Position numbers and translations under genes: made by a program. From positions 2,135,756-2,199,755 of the forward strand of contig NMRA01000002.1 of assembly GCA_002633005.1 (NCBI GenBank): a DNA stretch of 64,000 nucleotides. Reading direction: 5' to 3'. A model generated the notes under the pieces. It searched no databases, was not told where the DNA came from, and worked only from the letters and a program-made list of their open reading frames with translations. The stretch comes from Phoronis australis (taxonomy: Eukaryota > Phoronida > Phoronidae). Below are positions 38,301-50,000 of this stretch, piece by piece; the stretch's first letter is position 1, and each line of letters begins with the position of its first letter.

Positions 38301-41300
38301 CTTAAACAACTGTAACGGGCAAAGTGAATGTTAGTTGACTCCCAGATTTTGACGATAGTCTCCATACAGCTAGATGGCTGGCTACACACAGTGGTACCTA
38401 GCTGTATTTTGACGATAGCTAACTGGCTGGCTACCATGCTGATAAATCAATCCTTAGCTTTAAACAGGGTTGGAAGTCCGTGCATTGAAAGTGCAGAATT
38501 AGGTGATATATGTCGCACCCTGATTGCATTTCGAATATTAACCTGAGCACCTCTAAATGGCGATTGCGTGAACGCTTTTATCAGCAAATGATGAATGCAT
38601 CCAATGTAACGGCACGGAAGTCAATCCTTTCAAAAGAACGTATTCACTCCAAGGTTCGACTTGATACTATTGGCTTGTCACTCTGTCATTTGCATCCTTG
38701 TGGAATCGTGACTAAAGCATCCTCTTACTTGAATGGCTGGCATTCGGGTCACTGTATAACGTCATTAGGTCAAAAACTTTGTGAGATCTTCGAGTGAATA
38801 AGCTCTTTCGAAAAGCTCGATTCCGTGCAGTTATATTCGTCGTAGTATTTCTGCAGATAAATGTGTTCAAACGATCGCAATTTCGACGTGTGTTGGTTAA
38901 AGATGCTATGTCTCATCATAGAAAATAGATAACAGGGCCCAGTTGCATAAAAGTTATACGCCGTGTAGCAACAATGACGTCGCGTTATCACCCGTCACGT
39001 TGTTGTCATTGAAGAATGCACGTGCCGTCATTCAACAATCAAACTTATCCAGCGGATGATTTTGAAGCTTTATGCAACTCGGTGCAAATTTGCGACTCCG
39101 ACATTTTCTTGAGTAGTATCCTCGAGGTGGCGCCACTCTCCTAAATTACCAGTTTCAGTTTCCGGTTAGTGACGACACAACAGTTGGCCATAATTAGCAG
39201 ACGACCACAGGCGCTTGGGTTTATCGCAAATGACGTCACAATATATATAAGAAAACATAAAAGTTAGACACTCGAAATCTGTTTAGCCGAGGCTCCCAAC
39301 TTCAACCGTCCAAAATCCAAATAAAATCTGCGTGCACCTCCCTTAGCCTGGTATTGCATAAACATTCGAAGCCTTATCTTTCCTAGATCCCATTAACTGT
39401 CTTCGTGAGTGGTGAGGTGGCGATGGAATTTCCAAAACAATCTCAAAACTCTGAATTCAAGGACCTGAAATAGTAAACATGGCGGATTTCAGTTGTGCTT
39501 CAACTTGTACGCCTGACGTAGGTGAAACTTCGAGTTTGAGCAAGCAACCTATATTTCAAATTCAATAATTCTAATCCAAAACTCAACTAATTGAGAACGT
39601 TAAAGTTAGTATTTTAATGCTTATTTGTAACTTAATTCAACTGACGGCTCATTTTAGCCCTTAACTTAGAACTTTATTACATAAACTGGCGTATCTTGTT
39701 TCTCATCTTGACATCACGCACTTTTTTGATTGAAGCACAACACACACCCGGCCAGGAAACGCAGCCCGTGCAAGTATTACAATGCGCGTGGCCGACGAGT
39801 TAACTCAATGGTTTTGGCCAAAAATAAAACCTTCATAAGAAATCACAGTACACAAAAAACTTCGCATATCAATACAGTATCAGGATAATTTATATTTGAC
39901 ACAAATATGTGAGTAATTACATTTATTTGGCAATAAAGTGCTCTCTGCTTCTCATGATCAAGTAGTCGATGGATTGACGGCGAAAGCCGCGCGAAATTAG
40001 ACTTTCGGATTTAGCTCGGGAGGGTCGGTCAAAACCCGGATGTGCGAAGACCGTCTGCCATGACATCACTGAACCAGGTCCTTGAATTTCTGATTTTGGC
40101 ATTCTTTTGGCATTTTTGTCGCCAAATCACCACTCGAAGGCAATTTGAAGAGATCAAATGAAAGAAGGTATTCTAAGAGTTGTCCGATGCTAGTGTCGTG
40201 GAGTTCCATGCTCATTTGAGTAGAAAATTCTGAGCAAACAGATTTCGAGTGTCCAACCTTTATGTTTAATATATATATATTATTGAGTGACGTCATTTGC
40301 GATAAACCCAAGCGCCTGTGCAGACGACGTATTGCCGGAAGTAAAACTTGCTAATTTTGCCAGGTGTCACTAGAGAATAATGAAGTCAGGGTTTCTGCTA
40401 AGATCACAGATTTGGTCCATTGAAAATATACGGAGTTGGCCGCCTTTGTACTACAGTCTAATGTCTCATTAGAACTGTGAATATAAAGTCTGTAGCATGC
40501 GCCACCTTGTGAAATAGTTTGTAAATAGATTGCGATTTGAAAGAAAGCCCTATAACTAATACACTTAAAAACAGAAGTGAACAAATAAAAATCCAAGTAA
40601 TTCCAAATATTACACAATTGTTATTTGATAGTGAAATGAACAAATAATGAGAACTGCGCCTTGTTTTATAAGGGTAATTATTAACCATTAACACGAAAAT
40701 AGTCTCGCAAAACGAGACTTCCACGTGATTGTAATGGTAACTGGTTCCCGTATGGTTTCCAACACACTGGAGGACCCTGAGCTGTTTGTGAATTAATACC
40801 TCATTTGCATATTCCCAATTTCATGATACTGTTCATCTTTAATATTTGATTTTCAATTCGAGTATGATGCGTATGGCACTTGATTCTACATTTTCACTGT
40901 GCGGACTTCGTCAGTAAACCAACCCATAAGCAGGGTTGGTTTACTGACGAAGTATTGGGTCCCACGTGTGAGAGGTCAATGCCCTGAAAATATCGTAACG
41001 CCTGGGCCCAAGTGTAATTACCATGCTTACCAAAAACATTTTTCCAGTCTCATCTGGTGTACATAGAAAATGTGTGATAAAACGCACAAGAAGCGACCGA
41101 TTATCATTTGCTGATAATGACATAGATTCACAAGCTAACCTGTAGCCTGTTTCATGAAAGTGACTAAAAACCTCGAAAGAAGATTGGTCTTTCGCCCCCA
41201 CTTCGAAATCAATGAAAAAGACTTAGCCAATTAATTATGAGTGCATGTCAGCATAGAAATCATTTTCAGAAGTTGTCTTAGTAACTATGAGTTTCGTGTC

Positions 41301-44017
41301 TATTCTCAGAGACTTTGTACTTATGCCGAAGTAAGTTTCGATTATTTTTCAGAAATAGTAATGTGGAGCGCGAGGCCAAGTCTGTTTGATGAGAAGTTAG
41401 TTAAGACATTTAGGTCTTAAAAGACAGAAAATTTGTCTAATGTTCCCACTTCACTGTTGAAATTACTTGTACAAAATGTCTTAGAAAGAAACAGTTTATT
41501 TTGTTGTTTTCTAAAGTGACTTAGTTTCAAGCTAAAGACCTATTGCCTCTAATCTTGAATTCGTACCGTTAGGAATCGACTGTAGAGTGTGAATGTGCGT
41601 CTTATTGGACTTCAAATACACTTTTCTGTACCTGAATGGCTACCATGTTACCATGTTAACCACAGAATTTGCATATGGTGGTCCACAATCTCAACTGCAA
41701 ATTTTGCTACTGGGGTGTAATTGACTGTCGTTACCTTTCCTTTTCTTCAAGGGAATACACGCTTTCACTTCAGTGACTGTTGGTCAATTCAGCATGTCTC
41801 TGAATACTGTCTCAGAATCCACCAAGATACCCATAACAATAAACCGTGGTTGTTCAAAGGGTCTCAGAGAATTCATTGACTCTCCAAGTTTTTCTAGCCT
41901 CTCCATTACTAAGTTAATTTTGTTCTTGAATCTGCAATTGCATGTAGCTGGCTAAACACGAAAATAGAATTAGACCTTTCGGTCTCAAGTTTACGCACAG
42001 CAGCGCTATTTTGGAAGTCAGCTATTTAAAGCCCGTACGATGCTTTCCGGAGCTGTTCTCCCGTATAGGAGGCGTTGACAGGGACGTCTCAAAAACTCGG
42101 GTGAGTCTTGAGGCCTTTCAGATAGCGTCATTATGGAAATGAACTGTAATTTTTCTGCAACATCGTTTCGAAGGAGTAGGTTGGCTTTGCTTTCACAAAG
42201 GCGGGAGGAGAAATTTAGCATTTATTGACAACGCTAGATTTTTTATCACTTCGAATATACATGTAGTCTCGACAAGTACACGTTTTCCGACTACTCGGAC
42301 ATTGTGTTGGTGTGTATTTTAACGTGCCTCCTCTCTTCAATATTACATAGGTAAAGTTTCCCTTATAGTGATCTAAGGTACGACACTCCCTGCAAGTTGA
42401 AACTGTAAGGATGAGTCTTTCATAAGAAATTGATTAAGTTATAGCAGTTAAACTTGTCTGACGTTGCCGTCTATGTTACGCTGACGGAGCTGCGACAAAG
42501 GCTCGTTATCCCCGCTTTTTTGTGCAGGGTACAAAAATCGTACTACTGACTATCCCTGTGCTAATGTTACTGTTATTACGTGTCGCACCAATATCACCAA
42601 TGCGTTCCATTTTGTTAAGGTGTGGGGTTAAATTAATCTTTTTCGTAACGAATATTGTTTTTATCACACAGGTGCGCCATTCCTGGATATGACGGCGACA
42701 CTTACGACGCCATTAATCAGACGCACGAGCTTTATATTAAAGCCTTCATACCGGACGATGACTTTTGTCACGTGTACACTGGCGTTAACATGACTTCACC
42801 TTCGTGGGACTTGCTAAAGTTGAATGGAACAACATGGGAGAAGCTAAACATTACAATGAAGAAAGCAGAATGCTCAGCTTGGGTTTACGACAGGTCGACT
42901 TTCCAGGAAACTATAATAACACAGGTAGTTTTAAGTACCTTTGATACTTAGGTCTCCCACCATCGATACAACTGATCGTCAGTACCACCTCTGTCATCAC
43001 CAGCATCATTACCACCACCCTGCACCACCATTTTCGTCGTCATCACCTTCACCGCTGTAATGGTTGATGTCATCATAATCGCCACAACCTCCGCCATCTT
43101 TGTCATCACGATCATCAGCATCTCCATTACTATCATTGTCGCCATAACAACCAACACCGTCCACTGCGTATTCGACCGCATCAGCAATCGTTGCATCCCC
43201 AGTCACTTCACAACAGTCATCATTTTGTTGCATGCATTTTGCCGTCACCAACTGCACCGTCAGTACCGACTTCATTGTACAATGGATGTACAAAGCTATT
43301 CTAGATTGTTCCAGGGCCCGGTCTCTAATCTTTGTACTCGAAATGAACTCGAAACTATTTTTGGCAATTTCTCTGCTCCTTTTTTTCAAACTTAAGATAA
43401 TTGGTTATCAGACTGTGCTCGAATAAATTATAGTTTATGCATAGGAGTTTCTAGTTCAAGTTTGCATGCCCTTGAAGACCCTTATATTCGTGCTACAAAC
43501 TCGAGTAAAAACTTGAAATTTCGAGTTCAAACTCAAACTTATTGCTTTAATATTGGGTTTACAAACTGTGAACTAAGGGCAATAAATTATCTACGTAAGT
43601 TATTGTGTACTCGAGCATAGAATAATCGACACTTATCTTGAGTTCGCCCAAAAGTAGAGTAGAAAATGCCAAACCTAATTTCGAGTTCCATATCGAGTAA
43701 AAAGATTGTAGACCGGCCCAGATGTCAACGCCACACAATGGACTTACGGAGTGAACAAGAGTGCAGGTTGCTGTAGCAATATTTTAATTTTATTCTACAA
43801 TTTTATCCGTGAGTAACAGCAACAACAACACCAACACCAGTTCCATTTTACATAATAATAATAACAGGTGCAACAACAATAACAACAAAAACAGCAGCAA
43901 CTTCATCTTATTGAAAACAGGGCTTATGACTCATACTTCTGTTATACATAATAATAACATATACGCTACAATATTGCACAATTTTAGCCTTAACACCACC
44001 ACCACTAACAACAACAA

Positions 44018-44049
<32 letters not shown>

Positions 44050-47000
44050 GCAACAACAACAACAACAACAAATACAAGGTCAGCAACCCACAGTTTGGTT
44101 TTACTTAACAGATAATAGTAACAACACTAACACTTAGGATACAAAATACCCATACAATATATATAAACTGGGAGAGTGGGAGAGTAGGTTGCAATCCTAA
44201 CAATTCTTCACGCAACAACATTCCTTTTATGTGTAAGAAGACACAGGTTTCAGTTTCACTGGATTACGTACAATGCTCTTAAACAAGCCATGTTTGGATC
44301 ACCTTCACTATCTGCTGGTATAAAATTTCTCATCAGATAACTAAGTTCAGGGCACACAATGAAAGAAAGTAAACACGTGATTACATGTAGGCCTATGCCA
44401 GAATTGTAATACAGGCATGTAGTTTCACTTTTGTCCGTATTACAAGTCTGGCTTATCTCAATGCCTCCAACCAGCAGTACTAAGCACATACGAAGCACCA
44501 ACAGCCAAGCTAGGGACTAGGGTAGATTTTGTTGGTGTAATTGAGTTCAATGACCCAAATTCAGATGACAAATTGGCGGTAAATTTGACTTTTATCGCAT
44601 TCAAACAGTTAAAAACGCCGATACTTGACTTCCACTGGGCTACATCATTCTTCACTTTGTATCAGTAGCAAGTCTTTTACCTTTCCGATGAGTGCACTAA
44701 ATGCACAAACGTCCAGAGAGATATCTTCGCACGTCTACTCTGTATGTAGCGCCACCTGTATCGTTACACTTTAGCTTGTTTCATTTTACACGTATACTAG
44801 TTTCGTTATTTGCTTTAATTCTATACCTTCAAATCTGGAACTGTTCATAAGAAGCACATCGATCTATTATTCGTGTTTCAGTTTAATCTTGTGTGCAACG
44901 ATGCTCCTTTAGCAACCTACGCCACGGTAATATTCATGGGAGGTGTATTAGTCGGTGCATTTGGCTTTGGATTTTTGTCTGATGCGTAAGTACGGAGCGA
45001 AGTATGGACACTTTCTCAAATCGTATCAATATGTTGAGAGATAATTGTCGCCATTATTGTTCTTTGGTAACAGTGTAGGCCTACATGTACGGTACATTAA
45101 ATGAAGCCATAAGGAATGTAAGAATGATTGGGAAAACAGACATATCCTATTTCACCACACTCTGTTCCCTGTCGTCGTTTTTTCACCTCACAACCCACAT
45201 GTTTCCCACCCTAGCTGGCACAAAAATTTCAAAATACCCTTTGGCCTTTTCTCAAAATTAGAAATAAATCCCTGGCTCTTTTCCTGTCTTTTAAGTCGCC
45301 TTTTAGCCATGCCAAATCAGCACTAGAAATTCAACCAACAATTCTGTTATACCCTCAAACCACGAGTGTGACTTCACGCTACAAATTTCGGAGGGCACGT
45401 GTCCCCATCCGCAAAATCCTGCTAATGGCTGTACTTTAAAAGAAGCCAGTGAATAGAATGTCAGTTACGAATGGAAACCGTGGACGCATTTCATCATTTC
45501 ATGGACCTTCAAACATGAGTTGTTTCAATTTGCCAGCTCCGCAGCAGTAGCAGCATCACTAATATCATCAGTGACCTCTTAACATGGGGCCTGTTCAAAG
45601 AAATTTTTACTTAGCTAAAACAAATCTTAAGATTCAGCCAATTTTAATATAAAGCTTAAAAATTTGTCTCAAGTCCGTTTCAAGAAGAGGTCTTAAGTTT
45701 AACTTAAGTTTTTGAATTGAGTTTTGTCTCAATTTTTACTAACTTACCGGATGTGGAAGTTTCAAAGTTTGGAAGTTGAAAAAAATCTTGGACTTTATTC
45801 AAACATTTTTAAGTCAATTTCTTGGAAAAAGCCCTGATTTTTATATAGTCTAAAATATGTAGATTTATTTGGTTGACGCTTCGTACTTTATTAGACAATT
45901 GCATAAGAACCTTTGAAGTAAATGTCTCAACATGTTTAGGATTGGCCGCAAGAAGACTCTGCTTATTGCAATCTTCCTTCAAGGAGCTTCTGGCGTAGGT
46001 TGTGCATTTTCGCCAAATTACGTTGCATTTGTCATCCTCCGGTTATTGGTTGGTGCAGCAAACGCTGGAATTTTCACGGCTGCATTCGTTTTGGGTAAGT
46101 TGGACACTCACAAATATTTTAACAACGGGTGTATAGTTAATAACGAGAACACCGGCGACTGTAATTTGAATAGTAAGATAAAAAAATCGGGAAACGTCCT
46201 CAGGACAAGGACATTCTTAATGGGTGACTACTAAAAGGATTAAACAATGAAAACTGGTTTGTGTCTAGCTCAAAACACTAGATGGCGTAGCAGCCTGGTG
46301 TGCGTTCTGTAGACGCACATTACTCCAGAAAATGGCTGAACTCACAAGTCTTCGCTAAATGTTGCCTTGTATGACGAACGAAGCACACGATCACGCTAGC
46401 TTTCTCGTACACTCCTTACGTTAACAGAACTCAGGCCTGCGTAGGTCAGACCAAAAGCTCGACACGATTTTGTAACTACAAGAGAGAAAATTAGTGATAT
46501 TTGTTAGATAAGATAGCATCGCGCGGGACTACATATCAAGGCGAGAGAAAGCTATGTAAAAGTTCCAGCATACATTCTGGGCTTGTTTGCTGACATATAG
46601 ATGTGACAGTGGTCAGGTGTAGTTTAACAGTTTGAAGGAATCTTCGATGAAAACTATTTGCAAGCACATACTTAGCACACGACTAAAGATTATTCTGTAG
46701 AAGTGAAAGTTGGGTTTACAAATTTTAAGGAAAGAATTGTGAAGTACTAGCGAGCCTATCAATTTGTCTGAGGAGCAGTGGTTTTTCTCTTTCAGTGATA
46801 GAGTCTTTCGCTTCATCTGTTCGCGTTAACATAGTTCTAAGTCGGAGCTGCCTGTTTGCCCTTTCCTACCCGATCCTCTCTGGCATGGCTTACGGTTTAC
46901 GCGACTGGAGTAAGATACAGTTCGTGGCATCCGCTTTAGCAGTTGTATACTTTATTGGTATAAGGTAAGAGGATCGACGCATGTGTAGCCCGTTATGAAC

Positions 47001-50000
47001 CGTGGGTTGTCGTACATCAAGTCTTTACCTATCAAAGACCAAATTGAAAAGTGCTTTCATTTCTTCAAGTCATAACTCTCGCGACAAATGCAATTACTGT
47101 CCGCAGTCCTATTTTATAGCATTGTAAATACTAACACTGGAGGTAGAAACTAATTCCTATAATTTCCCGATTTATTTGAAAATACTTTAAATTCACCGTA
47201 TGAACGTGATAGGATTCCATGTCTGTTCCCCATTTCAATTTTCCAAGGTAACGGTTATTTTTGGCCCGCCCCAACACACTCCAAAACGTTTTCTTGAGTC
47301 GCTGATAGTTTCGATGCACCGTTGGTATTGGAGCATCGTTGGTAGTGGAATCTCGAATTTAGTCGTCTAAACAAAGCGAAATGCAACTTTAATTTATTTG
47401 AACTTAAATCTGTTCACAAATACGAAAATGGTGGTCATTAAACGGTGTCGTTTTGGTCGGAAATAAGTATAAGTGTGTTTCTATTGAATTTTAAAGCTTT
47501 ATTCCTGAGTCAGCGCGTTGGCTCCTAGCACAAGGCCGCAAAGACGAAGCCGAGGAGATAATACGCCGCGCAGCCAAGGTAAGCACTTTCCTGAGCAACA
47601 CAGTGACAGTACAAACACAATCAAATCACGTTTTCCAATCATCATCTATTGTATCTGCATGCACAAAAGATGGTTTCACCTATTTAATGGGATACTACGT
47701 GACCAACAAGTGTATCGCGTGCTATTAGGTTTCATGAACCACACGTGTTCAGCAACTTATGATGAGGTTAGCAGCCTGCCTTCAAGTCAATGTTTAAGTC
47801 CGGCCCAGGTACTGGATATTCCATGTTCTCCTTAGATCTTATTGCATTCGGCAGCCATGCTTTTACCATCACGGATATCAAGCATTTTTCACGCAAACTC
47901 AAATTATAGCCTCATGGACTATAACAGAATTGTTTGAATAACGCGATTTTCTAATGGTAGTCCGTGATTACTAATATGTAGCTGTTCAAAGCATATGAGA
48001 TTTTGAACTTTGCCCTATTTCGTTTTTTCCATCATTGGCCTCTAAAGTGATAGTATTAGTATTGCCTTTGAGGCTATCTGCTCGAACTTCTAGTTATGCG
48101 TTTTGTCGCAGGAAAATCGTGTGACACTTCCCGAGAAAATGTTTGACGAAGAGCCAGCTGCAGAGACCAGTCCGTCGATGGGTCTTATAGAAATTATTAA
48201 AGAGCTCGTCCATGCTCCTACATTGCTTATACGCAGTCTTGTTGTCTTTTTCAATTGGTGAGTTTGGACAAGACAACGTTAGTCACGTGGCCAGTTATTT
48301 TGAGAAGCAAGTAAAACAAAAAAGTGAAGCAGAATAACGAAAGAGGACGCACGGAAGCTTCACAGTACTTACTAGCCAAGATGCTTTAAAGCAATTTCTA
48401 AGGCAGTTGTCTTTTGCGCAAGTTTTACAAATTCGAAGTACCAATTTGTTTTCAGGTACGACACTTCTCATTGGAATTAAAATCGTTGCGAAGCCCTAAG
48501 CCACAAAAAGCGTTAATAGGATTCATTAAAAGTTAAATTTCAGTAAATTTTTGACGTTATTTTACAACATCGTGGAATTTCAACGCTAACTTTTCACGAA
48601 TGAGTAGACAAGACATATCCTTTTCGAAATACATCGGGTAAATTTATGATTATATCAAATAAAACAGTCGAAGATCCTCAAATGTTACGCGGCTTTCCCT
48701 GAATCAGCAAAGAACTGACTTGCGGAAATCGATTGTTCAATCGGTTCTCTTCCATAACATGAAAGTTTAAATACGCACACGCCAATTTTGTAAAATCTCT
48801 ATTATTTGACATTTCAGGATGGTGGTTTCCATGGTATACTACGGGTTAGCTCTTAATAGCGGTAACTTGGGAGGAGATGTATTCGTCAATTTCATATTGG
48901 CTGGACTCGTCGAATTCCCAGCTTATGGTTTCTGCTTCGCATGTAAATGGCTGGGAAGAAAATATCCACATGCCGGCAACATGTTCCTAGGTGGTCTTGC
49001 ATGTATCAGCACCATCTTCGTTGTTCTTTACTTCGATTGTGAGTAAAAGTTTCTTTCATTAAGACATGCTTTCACAGTCACTTGGAGTATACAACGTAGT
49101 TGAAGTACGGAAGAGTAACCTAGTTACGGCTACCATAAGTATATTGTACAAGTGACACGACTGTAAAAATTCAGGCATTTTGTTCCTTGATGTACATGGC
49201 AAGAAAAGAAAGCCGTGGTCAACATTGGTTCTTAAATAAATATCGAGTGCATCCTTGAGTCCTTTCATTTCCCTTCTCTTTTCCAACAAGCTTAAAAAAG
49301 TGAGCAACTAAATGCATGTGAATACCACACGACTGACTCGATTTTCATGAGAACCAGACACCACGTTTCATTTAGGCTATTGGTGAAAACTTAATATATC
49401 AATTATTTACAGCAAACAATGACTGGTTGATTGCCCTCTCAATGACCGGGAAATTTGGCGCCACCGTGGGATTTACCATTCTTTACTTCTGGTCTGCCGA
49501 GATCTTCCCTACAATTTGTAGAAGTGGGTTGATGGGACTGAGCTCGACTTTCGCTCGTGTCGGTGGTATGGTATGCGCTCCAATTGCGGACTCGGTGAGT
49601 ACCGGCAAAATTTCGAGAAATTCTTTGGTCTTATACTTGGCAGTCGTTTTGTCAGATGCTCAAAACTCGAACCTTGAAGATCTCGTTGAACGGACTTATA
49701 AATGAACTCAGTGTCTTTATTTGCTAGTCTGAAGATTTTACTCCAAAGCAAATAGGCAGTTTGGTTGAATGACTCTGCGAGACTACACATTTCAATGCAA
49801 GACATTGATTTGGTAACACAAGTGATAAGATCTTTTTCTTTATCTGCCGTTTACCAGATTCCATGTACGAGTAGTTTAAAAGACAAGCTTGCAGGTTGGA
49901 AGTATTGTAACATGGTGGAACGCACACGAGATGAGATATGACGAAGCAAGTAGTCGTCTTAGGCGGTGACATCATGACATGGATACTCGATACTACAATC

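Noticed and set aside
43809-44108. Asparagine-rich frame
   Set aside because: Produced by the AAC/AAT repeat in copy B intron 2.
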